A DNA stretch of 64,000 nucleotides from CAWGET01 sp963821715 (GTDB lineage Bacteria; Bacteroidota; Ignavibacteria; Ignavibacteriales; Melioribacteraceae), in contig CAWGET010000004.1 in NCBI GenBank assembly GCA_963821715.1, positions 62,001-126,000 of the forward strand. The letters run 5' to 3'. A program made the translations under genes and the position numbers. Positions 28,051 to 37,898 of this stretch are shown here, piece by piece; the first letter of the stretch is position 1, and every line of letters starts with the position of its first letter. The notes beneath the pieces are model-generated. The model was not told where the DNA came from. It saw only the letters and a program-made list of their open reading frames with translations, and ran no database searches.

Positions 28051-29162
28051 TGAAAATTCTCTATTCCTGTCTTTCCAAAAGTTGGGGCGGTCTCGAAATG
28101 TCAACGGTTCGTGGCGCGAAACAGCTTTTGGAAAGAAATATAGAAACGGAAATTCTCTGCTTTCCCAACTCCAAAATTGAGCGGGAAGCATTAGCTCAAG
28201 GAATAAGAACTTTCCCATTAATGGCATCAGGTTACTTCAATCCGCTTCAGATTATTATATTAAAAAAATATTTATTAAAGCCCGGATTCGATATCATTCA
28301 TTCCCACGCTTCGCAGGATCTATGGACACTTGTGCCTGCGCTTAAATTAATTTCGAGAAAAATACCGCTTCTTCTTACAAAACGCGTCGGGTCATTTATC
28401 ATTAAAAAAGATCCGCTGCATAATTACCTTTATAAGAATATTTCCGTTGCGATTGCAATCAGTCAGGTCATCAAACAAAATTTGATTGATACAACAGCAC
28501 TCACTTCTGAAAAGATAATATTGATCCATAACGGAATTGATCTTACTAAATTCGATCCGACAAAAGTTAACGGATTACGAGTGCGAAACGAATTCAATGT
28601 AACAGAAGATAAAATTGTAATCGGATTTATCGGCAGGTTCACTTGGGGCAAAGGACACGAGGAATTTATTGAAGCAGCAGAAATGTTATCTGAAAAATAT
28701 AATAATCTAATCTTCCTGATTGTAGGCGAGGCGAGCCGCGGCGAAGAAGAGTATGAAAAAAAAATTAGGAATCTTGTTCATCAAAAAAAATTAGAAGAAA
28801 TAATTATCTTTGGCGGATACAGAAAAGATACTCCTGAAGTTTTAGCAGCGATGGATATTTTTGTTTTCCCTTCCCACTCCGAAGCGTTTGGCAATGCTCT
28901 TGTTGAAGCGATGGCGATGGAGAAGCCGACTGTAGCCAGTAATTCTGATGGAGTTTTAGATATCGCCTTAGATGGAATAACTACTTTTCTTTTTGAAAAT
29001 AAAAACAGCATTGATTTATCTAAAAAAATTGAGTTGTTGATAGGACAGCCGGAGACAAGAAAAAGTTTTGGCAGAGCAGGAAGGGAAAGAGCGCTTGAAA
29101 AATTTGATAGAGAAAAACAAATGGACAAACAAATTAGACTTTACGAAAGCTTGATAATTTGA
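28050..29162 (+). CDS. Glycosyltransferase family 4 protein
   Basis: A 370-residue GT-B fold enzyme. The N-terminal acceptor domain begins with LSKSWGGLEMSTVRGAKQLL. The donor-binding half has IGFIGRFTWGKGHEEFIEAA and the GT4 signature region FPSHSEAFGNALVEAMAMEKPTVAS with its EX7E glutamates. It transfers a sugar from a nucleotide donor, probably onto a cell-envelope glycan or lipid; donor and acceptor are not deducible. It is coupled by a one-base stop/start overlap to the SpoIID gene, suggesting an envelope-related role, and lies 50 bp before the BatA-like gene. Confidence 0.92.
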   Translation: MKILYSCLSKSWGGLEMSTVRGAKQLLERNIETEILCFPNSKIEREALAQGIRTFPLMASGYFNPLQIIILKKYLLKPGFDIIHSHASQDLWTLVPALKLISRKIPLLLTKRVGSFIIKKDPLHNYLYKNISVAIAISQVIKQNLIDTTALTSEKIILIHNGIDLTKFDPTKVNGLRVRNEFNVTEDKIVIGFIGRFTWGKGHEEFIEAAEMLSEKYNNLIFLIVGEASRGEEEYEKKIRNLVHQKKLEEIIIFGGYRKDTPEVLAAMDIFVFPSHSEAFGNALVEAMAMEKPTVASNSDGVLDIALDGITTFLFENKNSIDLSKKIELLIGQPETRKSFGRAGRERALEKFDREKQMDKQIRLYESLII

Positions 29163-29212
29163 AACTATTCCTATCAATTATAAGTAAAACAGACACACAA
29201 ATTTAGGCTTGG

Positions 29213-31291
29213 ATGGTATTTCTTAACCCTACAATTTTATTTGGACTTTTGGCTGCATCTATTCCTGTGCTCATTCATATGCTGAATCTGCGCAAACTAA
29301 AAAAGGTAGAATTCAGTACTCTAAGTTTTTTAAAGGAATTACAAAAAACCAAGATACGCCGCATAAAATTTAAGCAGTGGATACTGCTTGCGTTGCGAGT
29401 TCTTATAATCATTTTTCTGGTTGCATCATTCGCGCGCCCTGCACTAAAAACTACCGCGATAGGAACAGCTTCGGCGGCAAAAACTTCGGCGGTAATAATT
29501 CTGGATAATTCCTACAGCATGTCTTACGTTTCCGATGATGGTTCCAATTTTAATAAAGCAAAAGAAGCCATTTCGGATTTAAGAGATGAATTCAAGAGAG
29601 GGGATGAAATTTATCTTCTGCTTACTTCATCCTTGGGAAAAAAGGCGAATAACTTTACAACGGATTTAAACGAACTTCAAAAAGATTTGTCCAATTCCGA
29701 AATAGGAACTATTCCCTCCTCAATAAGCGCCTCAATAGAAAAAGGGATTGAAATTCTCGGTGTGACTAATAACTTCAACAAAGAGATTTATCTCTTCTCC
29801 GACTTACAGAAGAACAGCTTTTCAAAATCAAAATTAAATGAAACTCTCTCGGCAGAAGGAATAAATTTTTATATTGTCAATTATTCTTTAAAGAATATCA
29901 ATAATATTGCCGCCTCGGAATTTCAATTTGAAAATCAAATTTTTGAAGTTGGTGAAGCAATAAATTTTTCCGGCCGCATTTATAATTCGTCCAAAGAAAC
30001 GAAAAACAGCTTTGCGTCTTTATACGTTAATGGAAAACGGAACGCGCAAAAAGGATTCAGCGTCGAAGGTGAAATGTCCGAAAAATTATCGATGGAATCT
30101 AATCTAACCCTTTCCGGTTTAGCTGAATTTATACTTGAGATGGAAGACGATGATATCTCAATTGATAACAAATTATATCTCTCGCTAAATACACCCGAGA
30201 AATTAGCTGTTCTTCTTGTATCCAATCAGCCTGATGATCTAAAATTTATTGAATTAGCTCTTTCAACTTCTTCCAACATTGAACTGCGAAAAATTAATTT
30301 TAATGTTTTCTCTTCCGTTGATCTTAATAAATATGACGCTGTTGTTGTTGTTGGAAACGGAGACACAAATTTAGGAAGTCTCTCTTCTTATGTTGAATCC
30401 GGGGGAGGATTGATAATTTTTCCGGGGTCAAATTCCACTCTGGAAAATTTCAATTTATTATTAAATATCTTTGATCTGCCGACTGTCTCGAATGTAATGG
30501 GAGCGCCGAATAGCGGGAGGGCAGTTTCTACTTTCAAGAAGGTGGAAGTAAAACATCCTCTGTTTTTAAATATATTTGAAAGCGATGAACCATCAATAGA
30601 ATCGCCTAATATTTATTATAATTTCAATTTGGAACCGGGTACAAAAGGGAAATCAATAATTTCATTAATGAACAACAATTCATTTATTAGCGAATATAAT
30701 CTTGGCTCCGGAAGGATTATATTGTTCAGCTCCGCGCCAGTTCTAAGTCAAACGGATTTTCCGCTGAAAGGTTTATTCGCTCCGTTGATGAATAAATCGG
30801 TTAACTATTTATCATCAGCCGCGCAGCCTCAGGAAAGTTATACTTGCGGAGATGCTATTCCTGTAAATATTGCTGATATTTCATCGCCAAGTATTAAAGT
30901 GATTCGTCCCGATAATGTAGAGGAATTTTTAGCACACGACTCAATAAGCGCCGGCAAGTTTTTAAATTATTCAAATACGGGATTACCCGGAATTTATAAT
31001 TTTTATTCCGGTAATAATCTAATACAAACAACGGCAGTAAATATTGATCCGAATGAATCGGTTCTTATTGAAGCGGGCGAGGATGAGTTGAAAGAGTTAA
31101 TGAGCAATTATAATTTTGAGAATTATATTCTTCTGAAACAGGACGAAAACATTTCCGAATCGATTAATCAGGCCCGCTTTGGCTCTGAGCTTTGGCGATT
31201 GTTCTTGATTGTTGCATTTATTCTTACTTTAATAGAAATGATAGTTGCCAGGAACGCTAAAAAAGATTTGGCAGAACGAACAAATAATTAA
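29213..31291 (+). CDS. BatA/VWA domain membrane protein
   Basis: A 692-residue protein with the BatA N-terminus: the first hydrophobic helix (FLNPTILFGLLAASIPVLIHML), then LRKLKKVEFSTLSFLKELQ, then a second helix. A von Willebrand A domain follows with the MIDAS-like DNSYSMS at about residue 97. The middle carries Ig-like and glutamine-amidotransferase-like beta regions, and a single transmembrane helix closes the C-terminus (LWRLFLIVAFILTLIEMIVA). Related proteins sit in bat aerotolerance operons, but MoxR and the other bat genes are absent here. The role is unknown, probably envelope-associated. HflX follows after 22 bp. Confidence 0.88.
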   Translation: MVFLNPTILFGLLAASIPVLIHMLNLRKLKKVEFSTLSFLKELQKTKIRRIKFKQWILLALRVLIIIFLVASFARPALKTTAIGTASAAKTSAVIILDNSYSMSYVSDDGSNFNKAKEAISDLRDEFKRGDEIYLLLTSSLGKKANNFTTDLNELQKDLSNSEIGTIPSSISASIEKGIEILGVTNNFNKEIYLFSDLQKNSFSKSKLNETLSAEGINFYIVNYSLKNINNIAASEFQFENQIFEVGEAINFSGRIYNSSKETKNSFASLYVNGKRNAQKGFSVEGEMSEKLSMESNLTLSGLAEFILEMEDDDISIDNKLYLSLNTPEKLAVLLVSNQPDDLKFIELALSTSSNIELRKINFNVFSSVDLNKYDAVVVVGNGDTNLGSLSSYVESGGGLIIFPGSNSTLENFNLLLNIFDLPTVSNVMGAPNSGRAVSTFKKVEVKHPLFLNIFESDEPSIESPNIYYNFNLEPGTKGKSIISLMNNNSFISEYNLGSGRIILFSSAPVLSQTDFPLKGLFAPLMNKSVNYLSSAAQPQESYTCGDAIPVNIADISSPSIKVIRPDNVEEFLAHDSISAGKFLNYSNTGLPGIYNFYSGNNLIQTTAVNIDPNESVLIEAGEDELKELMSNYNFENYILLKQDENISESINQARFGSELWRLFLIVAFILTLIEMIVARNAKKDLAERTNN

Positions 31292-31313
31292 ACATTGGAG
31301 AATATTTTATTTA

Positions 31314-32576
31314 ATGATAGAACTGAATACGAATGAAAAAGAGAGAGCGATTTTAATTGCGGTAAATTCCGGCGATATTTCCGACGAAAGAGTTGACGAA
31401 CATCTTGAAGAACTCGAGATGCTGACAGAAACTGCAGGCGCCGAAACAATATATAAAATAGTTCAAGATAGAAAAAGGATTGACCCTGCATTTTTTATTG
31501 GAAAAGGTAAAGCGGAAGAAATCGCTGAGTTAATTGAACTGAACAATATTAATCTTGTAATTTTTGACGATGATCTGAATCCGACTCAGGTGAGAAATCT
31601 TGAACGGTTAATGGATAAAAAAATATTAGACCGTGCCGGATTAATTCTGGATATATTTGCTTCACATGCAAAAACTAAGGAAGCGAAAACCCAGGTTGAA
31701 CTTGCACAGCTTGAATATATGCTTCCTCGTTTGACGCGAGCCTGGACTCACTTATCGAAGCAGTATGGCGGAATCGGGACAAAAGGACCGGGAGAAACGC
31801 AGATTGAAACTGACAGAAGAATAATAAGAACCAGAATAAGCAAACTGAAAGAGAAATTGGGAAAAATTGAATCGCAGCAAAAAACAAAAAGCTCACAAAG
31901 GGAAAATATTATAAAAGCGTCTTTGGTTGGATATACAAACGCAGGAAAATCCACGCTTTTAAATTCATTAACCGATTCTAACGTTCTTGCCGAAGATAAA
32001 CTTTTTGCAACGCTGGATTCTACTACTCGTTCCCTCGATCTCGAAAAGAACAGAAAAATTCTGCTTAGCGATACAGTAGGATTTATTAGAAAACTGCCCC
32101 ACAATTTAGTCGCCTCGTTCAAAAGTACTTTGAATGTAGTACGCGACGCGGATATTATTCTGCATGTTATCGACATTACACATCCATTCTTTGAGGATCA
32201 TATTCACGTTGTGGATGAAACACTTAATGAACTTGGCGGCAAGGATAAAGCTCAAATCAAAATTTTTAATAAAATAGATGCTCTTAAGAATAAAGCGAAA
32301 ATTGAATACATCCTGAATAAATTTGAAAATAGCATTATCATTTCCGCGGAAAGAAATATGAACATCGGTAAATTGAAAGAGCTGATCGTTGAGATAGTCG
32401 AAGAAAATTCCGAAGAACAAACAGTTCGATTAAAAATTGAAGATTCCAAAACCGTTTCAAAAATTTATGAAATGGCGGATGTGGTTTCCGCAACCTACGA
32501 TGACGATACGGTGGATGTTAAATATCGCGCGGATAAATCTACTTCCAATAGAATAAAAAAAATGACAGAAGAGTAA
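31314..32576 (+). CDS. hflX: GTPase HflX
   Basis: A ribosome-associated GTPase that splits stalled 70S ribosomes. The N-terminal HflX domain contains DPAFFIGKGKAEEIAEL and the long GGIGTKGPGETQIETDRR motif before the coiled-coil linker. The G domain has G1 VGYTNAGKST, G3 DTVGFIRKLP and G4 NKID. A longer frame from 31245 would overlap the preceding gene and lacks family similarity. The ATG at 31314 is preferred, with a GGAG upstream at an unusually wide 14-bp spacing. The resulting 420 residues match the family. Confidence 0.96.
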   Translation: MIELNTNEKERAILIAVNSGDISDERVDEHLEELEMLTETAGAETIYKIVQDRKRIDPAFFIGKGKAEEIAELIELNNINLVIFDDDLNPTQVRNLERLMDKKILDRAGLILDIFASHAKTKEAKTQVELAQLEYMLPRLTRAWTHLSKQYGGIGTKGPGETQIETDRRIIRTRISKLKEKLGKIESQQKTKSSQRENIIKASLVGYTNAGKSTLLNSLTDSNVLAEDKLFATLDSTTRSLDLEKNRKILLSDTVGFIRKLPHNLVASFKSTLNVVRDADIILHVIDITHPFFEDHIHVVDETLNELGGKDKAQIKIFNKIDALKNKAKIEYILNKFENSIIISAERNMNIGKLKELIVEIVEENSEEQTVRLKIEDSKTVSKIYEMADVVSATYDDDTVDVKYRADKSTSNRIKKMTEE

Positions 32577-32712
32577 CTTAAAGATCAAAGATTTCAATTA
32601 ACGAAAAACTGATTTCTTTTTTATATAAGAAAGTTTTTACATTTAACAAATTTGAACTGTAATAATGATTGCTTAATTTTATCAATCATTTAATTCAAAA
32701 TAAAAATACGTT

Positions 32713-34270
32713 ATGAAACTCAAAATTGATGGTTCCTCCCTCACGCTCGATAAGATCGAAAAATTTATTTTTGAAAATCAAAAAGTTGAACTTACATCCG
32801 CTGCGAAAAAAAACATCCTTAAGTCCCGTAAACTTGTTGACGATTGGGTGGAAAGCGGCGAAGTAATTTACGGGGTAACAACCGGTTTCGGAGAATTCGC
32901 CAATGTTACAATTTCAAAGAACAATATCCAGAAACTTCAGAAGAACTTAATCCTCAGTCATTCCGCCGGAGTGGGAGATGAACTTCCTTTATTTATAGTG
33001 AAGATAATGGCGCTTCTTCGTTTGAACGCGCTGGCAAAGGGAAATTCCGGCATAAGGTTAGAAACACTTGAACTTCTAATGGCACTGATCAACAACAATA
33101 TTATTCCCGTAATTCCATCTCAGGGATCGGTCGGTTCCAGTGGCGATCTCGCTCCGCTTTCCCATCTTGTGCTTGCTCTGATAGGCGAGGGAAAAGTTAA
33201 GATACCGGATGGATATTTTCGACGAAGGGAAAAATTATAAATCTATTTCGGCTAGAACCGCATTCAAAAAGTTTAATCTTAAACCGGTCACACTTTCAGC
33301 CAAGGAAGGTTTGGCGCTGATCAATGGAACGCAGATGATGACTGCTTTTGCTTCTTTCATCTGCATAAAGGCGCAACGACTGGCGAAGCTTGCAGATATC
33401 AGCGCCGCGATGAGCCACGAAGCGCTGCGCGGAACCGATAAAGCTTACGACGCGCGGCTGCACGATCTGCGTCCTTATGAAGGACAAAAAAATACAGCGC
33501 AAAATATGCGGCGCTTAATCGAGAACAGCGAAATAAGGAAATCACATTTAGAGAATGATCCGCGAGTTCAGGATTCATATTCAATCCGCTGCATTCCTCA
33601 AATTCACGGAGCTTCCAAAGACGCAATAAATTATGTATGCTCAAAAATTGAAATTGAAATAAATTCCGTAACGGATAATCCACTTTTATTTCCTGATGAC
33701 GGAGATCATCTTGAAGGGGGAAATTTTCATGGGCAACCGGTGGCGCTCGCCATGGACTTTATGAAGATCGCTTTAGCTGAACTGGCTAATGTTGCCGAAC
33801 GCAGAATAGAAAGATTGGTAAACGGATCGTTAAGCGGCCTGCCGAGATTTTTGACTCCGGAAGGTGGATTGAATTCCGGATTTATGATAGCTCAATACAC
33901 GGCGGCAAGTTTAGTTTCCGAAAATAAAACTCTCGCTCATCCTGCAAGCGTAGATTCCATTCCGACTTCCGCAAACCAGGAAGATCACAATTCCATGGGA
34001 TCGATCGCGGCGCGGCATTGCTTTCAAATCCTAAAAAATGTTGAAACGGTGATTGCTATCGAACTACTGGCATCTGCGCAGGGAATAGAATTTTTGCAGC
34101 CGATGAAATGCGGAGACGGAACTGAAGCGGCATATAAATTCATAAGGAAAAATATTCCGGAATTAACTGAGGATAGAGCATTATACATCGATATAGAAAA
34201 AATATTAAAATTGGTAATAAACAATTCTCTCCTAGGGGAAGTTGAAAAATCTATCGGTGAATTGATCTGA
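32713..34270 (+). CDS. Histidine ammonia-lyase family enzyme (one frameshift)
   Basis: The two frames 32713-33240 and 33209-34270 form one protein of 518 residues after deleting one T from the run 33216-33219. Active-site features of aromatic amino acid ammonia-lyases are present: IYGVTTGFGEF (catalytic Tyr), GSVGSSGDLAPLSH (MIO cofactor region), NGTQ, QDSYSIRC (Gln, Tyr and Arg of the active site) and SANQEDHNSMG (Glu). The MIO triad is Ser-Ser-Gly rather than the usual Ala-Ser-Gly. The overall match is to HutH, which deaminates histidine to urocanate. No hutU, hutI or hutG is nearby, so the substrate is not certain. It stands alone between hflX and the peptidases. Confidence 0.88.
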
Positions 34271-34284
34271 ATAAATCTTCAGAT
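34265..34284 (+). terminator. Weak hairpin at the end of the ammonia-lyase gene
   Basis: ATCTGAA (34265-34271) pairs with TTCAGAT (34278-34284) around a 6-nt loop, overlapping the stop codon region. Only a short, interrupted T-rich stretch follows, so termination here is uncertain. Confidence 0.3.
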
Positions 34285-34438
34285 TGATTTCCGATTAAAT
34301 TTTTCAGAGCATTAGAGATTTAGTATTGCTTTTATTAATTTATCTAAATAATCATTTTAGAGGGAAAACATCTGCCTTTCAACCAAAAAAATTTTTCGAA
34401 ATCAATTTAATCTAAAACAAAATAAAGGAGCTGCAAAA

Positions 34439-35752
34439 ATGAAAAGAATGTATATATTCATTCTACCGCTTCTATTATCAACATTTATTTTCGCACAAAA
34501 AGAAATTGAGTTTGTGGAATATGATCTTGATAACGGAATGCACGTAATACTTCACCAAGACAACACCACGCCGATCGTCGCTACTTCGATTATGTATCAC
34601 GTCGGTTCAAAAAATGAAGATTCTGAGCGGACAGGCTTCGCGCATTTCTTCGAACATTTAATGTTTGAGGGATCGGATAATATTCCGCGCGGATCATACT
34701 TTAAAATAGTGCAGGGCGCGGGCGGAACGCTTAACGCATACACATCTTTTGATAAAACTTACTACTACGAAGTTCTTCCTTCAAATCAATTAGAACTTGC
34801 ATTGTGGTTGGAATCGGAAAGATTACTTCATCTAAATGTTGACAGCGTCGGTGTTGAGACACAACGAAAAGTAGTAAAGGAAGAAAGAAGTCAGCGTTAT
34901 GATAATCAGCCCTATGGATCTTTGCTCGAAGAAACATTTAAGAACGCTTTCACGAAACATCCTTATAGTTGGGTGCCCATCGGGTCGGTTCAATATATTG
35001 ACCAAGCTACCATTGATGAATTCCGCGACTTTTACGAAACTTTTTACGTTCCGCAAAATGCCGTTCTTTCGATTGCCGGAGATATTGATATAGACAAAAC
35101 GAAGGAATTGGTGAAAAAATATTTTGCCGATATTAACAAGGGTAACAAAGATATTCCGCGTCCGAATGTTGTAGAACCGGAAAAGACCGAAGAAGTTAGA
35201 AAAACTGTTTATGATAATATTCAGCTTCCCGCGGTTGTGCAGGGATATCATATTCCTGAACAAGGAACGGATGATTATTACGCGCTGAACATGTTAACGA
35301 CGCTTTTATCACAGGGACAAAGCTCTCGTCTATATAAAGAGTTAGTTGATAACAAACAACTTGCGGCTTTTGTTGGAACATTTCCATTGGCGCTCGAAGA
35401 TCCAAGCCTCTTTCTTATTTATTCGATCGCGGCAGCCGGTGTTGACGCGGAAAAATTGGAAGAAGCGCTTCAAGCGGAATTGGAAAAAGTAAAAAATAAT
35501 TTAATAGACGAAAGAGAATTTCAAAAACTGCAGAATCAAGTTGAGAATGATTTTATAAGTTCAAATTCTACGGTTGCGGGAATTGCTGAAAGCCTGGCAA
35601 ATTATTACATCTATTTTGGCGATGCGAACCTAATAAATAACGAACTCGAAAGATATAAAAAAGTAACTCGCGAAGACATAAAGCGCGTTGCGAACGAATA
35701 TTTAAAAGATACCAACAGAGTTGTGCTGTATTATCTTCCAAAAGCCAGTTAA
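34439..35752 (+). CDS. M16 family zinc peptidase, catalytic subunit
   Basis: A 437-residue M16B peptidase with a signal peptide (RMYIFILPLLLSTFIFAQ). The inverted zinc motif HxxEH is intact as His69-Phe-Phe-Glu72-His73, and the third ligand, Glu149, lies 76 residues later in VVKEERSQR. This spacing is that of active M16 enzymes. The C-terminal half is the structural domain. A ribosome-binding AAAGGAG lies 9 bp before the ATG. The next gene, 23 bp downstream, encodes the partner lacking the zinc site. The pair probably forms a periplasmic heterodimer like other M16B systems; substrates are unknown. Confidence 0.95.
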   Translation: MKRMYIFILPLLLSTFIFAQKEIEFVEYDLDNGMHVILHQDNTTPIVATSIMYHVGSKNEDSERTGFAHFFEHLMFEGSDNIPRGSYFKIVQGAGGTLNAYTSFDKTYYYEVLPSNQLELALWLESERLLHLNVDSVGVETQRKVVKEERSQRYDNQPYGSLLEETFKNAFTKHPYSWVPIGSVQYIDQATIDEFRDFYETFYVPQNAVLSIAGDIDIDKTKELVKKYFADINKGNKDIPRPNVVEPEKTEEVRKTVYDNIQLPAVVQGYHIPEQGTDDYYALNMLTTLLSQGQSSRLYKELVDNKQLAAFVGTFPLALEDPSLFLIYSIAAAGVDAEKLEEALQAELEKVKNNLIDEREFQKLQNQVENDFISSNSTVAGIAESLANYYIYFGDANLINNELERYKKVTREDIKRVANEYLKDTNRVVLYYLPKAS

Positions 35753-35775
35753 AAAATTAAACGGAGTTATTAAAT

Positions 35776-37850
35776 ATGAAGTTAAAACTAATCTTAATTA
35801 TAAGCTTAATATTTGCTCTTCAAACTTTTGCTCAGTTGGATCGGAGCAAAAGACCTGAAGCTGGTCCGGCGCCTGAAATTAATTTTGGCGAAGTGAATTC
35901 ATTCACTTTGGAAAACGGATTGAAAGTGTTTGTAGTAGAAAACGACAAGCTGCCGAAAATTGGAATTAAGTTAATTGTAGACCGCAGACCCAATATTAGA
36001 AGGCAAAAATATCGGATACGTTTCCATTGCCGGCGATCTTCTTAGAACCGGAACGGAAACGATGAACAAAGACGAACTTGACGAAGAAATAGATTTTATT
36101 GGAGCAAATATAAATACTTCTTCGCAAAGCGTTTTCGCTTCGGCGCTCTCAAAACATACTGAAAAATTATTTCAGCTTATGTCCGATATTATTCTTCATC
36201 CCAATTTTACGCAGGAAGAATTGGACAAATTGAAGAAGCAATATATTTCTCAAATTCAATCGGAAAAGGACGATCCGAATGCGAGCGCGGCTAAACTTAG
36301 AAAGGCATTAACCTACGGTCAGGATCATCCTTACGGTGAAACAATGACAGAGGAGACGGTTAATTCTGTCGACCTTGAAATGGCAAAAAATTATTACGAA
36401 AAATATTTCGCTCCGAACATATCCTATATGGCTATCGTCGGCGACATTGATTTTGACAAAGCCAAAGAACTCGTTCAAAAGTATTTTGGAGAGTGGGAAA
36501 GAAAAGAAGTTCCGGAAAATAATTTCGAAACACCCTCTGCTCCTTCTTCAATGCAAATTGCTATTGTGGACCGTCCTGTATCGGTTCAGTCAGTTGTAAA
36601 TTTTGCTTATCCTGTCGAATTAAAGAGAGGAAGCGAAGACGTTATTGCTGCTGAAGTTCTGAATACTATTTTAGGCGGAGGATTTTCATCGCGTCTTAAT
36701 ATGAATCTTCGCGAAGATAAAGCTTTTACATATGGCGTAAGATCAAGATTATCTTCCGATAAGGTTGTAGGTAACTTTATGACCTCTACGGAAGTGAGAA
36801 ATTCGGCAACTGACAGCACGGTAGTCGAGATAATTAAAGAAATGCAGGGATTAAAAACCGCCGATGTGACGGATGAAGAATTGAATCTTGCAAAGAATTA
36901 TTTGATGGGAACTTTCAGCAGGTCTCTTGAACGCCCGGAAACGATTGCTGATTTCGCAATCAATATAGAACGTTACAATCTGCCGGAAGATTATTATCAA
37001 AATTATTTAAAAGAATTTGGATGCAATTACGAAAGAAGATGTTTCAAACGCAGCGCAAAAATATCTCAAACCGGAAAAATCGTATGTTGTTGTGGTTGGC
37101 AATGCAGAAGAAGTTGCGCCCAATCTTAAAAATTTATCTCCTACAGGCGAGATTAAATATTATGATATCGACGCAAAGGAATATGATCCTGCGGCAAAGT
37201 CTCTTCCCGAAGGAGTTACTCTGGAATCGGTTCTGAACCAATATATTGAAGCTTTGGGCGGCAAAGAAAAATTAGAAGCCGTTGATAATTTAAAAATTGA
37301 AATGGCGGGAAACGTTCAAGGAATGGATGTAAAAATTACTGCGATGCAAAAAGAACCCGGAATGCTTTACCAGGATCTGGATGCCGGAGCCTTCAAACAG
37401 ACAACGGTTTATAACGGCGAAAAAGCAGTCCAAAAAGGAATGGGACAGGAACAGGAAATTACAGGCGCCGCTCTTGACGCTTTGAAGTTACAGGCTGCAA
37501 TTTTTCCCGTCCTTAAATATGAAGCCCTCGGCGTTCAGCCCGAACTTACCGGAATGGAAACAATCGATAGCTCTGATGCATACAAAGTTACACTAAATCT
37601 TCCAGACGGTAAAAAATCTATTAATTATTACGACACTAAAACTGGTCTAATGGTCAGACAGATAATCCCGATGGATACTCCGCAGGGCATTGTTAATCAG
37701 ACTTTAGATTATTCGGACTATCAAGCAGTTGACGGAATCCAATTTCCATTTAAAATTGTGCAGCAAATTGGGCCACAGCATATTCAGATGAATACGCAAA
37801 CTGTTGAAGTAAACGGCGAGATCGACAATTCGATGTTTGAAATTAATTAA
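35776..37850 (+). CDS. M16 family non-catalytic partner fused to a C-terminal LolA-like domain (two frameshifts)
   Basis: Three fragments (35776-36045, 36062-37129, 37017-37850) read as one protein of about 690 residues once one base is removed near 35986 and one T from 37016-37018. A signal peptide (LKLILIISLIFALQTFAQ) is followed by an M16 fold that lacks HxxEH at the expected place (SIAGDLLRTGTE). It keeps the Arg/Tyr substrate-binding motif of partner subunits in SRLNMNLREDKAFTYG. After the M16 part comes a beta-rich domain from YIEALGGKEKL to the end, resembling LolA/LolB-type or DUF4292-like lipoprotein-carrier folds. The fusion is my inference from continuity of the frame. The pair is transcribed with the catalytic peptidase. 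Confidence 0.88.
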
Positions 37851-37866
37851 ATTCGCTTGGCATCAT

Positions 37867-37892
37867 AAAGGCGGAGTGAAATCTCCGCCTTT
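37867..37892. terminator. Bidirectional Rho-independent terminator
   Basis: AAAGGCGGAG (37867-37876) pairs perfectly with CTCCGCCTTT (37883-37892) around a 6-nt loop, with T-rich flanks on both sides (TTTTCTATTTT on plus). It separates the plus-strand M16 operon from the convergent flippase gene, where a two-way terminator is expected. Confidence 0.9.
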
Positions 37893-37898
37893 TCTATT

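Noticed and set aside
31245..31313. Upstream start for HflX
   Set aside because: It falls inside the BatA-like coding region and adds residues with no match to HflX; ATG 31314 fits the family length.
31748..32176. 142-residue minus-strand frame inside hflX
   Set aside because: Antisense to the GTPase domain with strong codon constraint on the plus strand.
34832..35263. 143-residue minus-strand frame
   Set aside because: It is an antisense shadow of the M16 peptidase; the plus-strand frame has a signal peptide and the zinc motif, and this frame has no recognisable domain.
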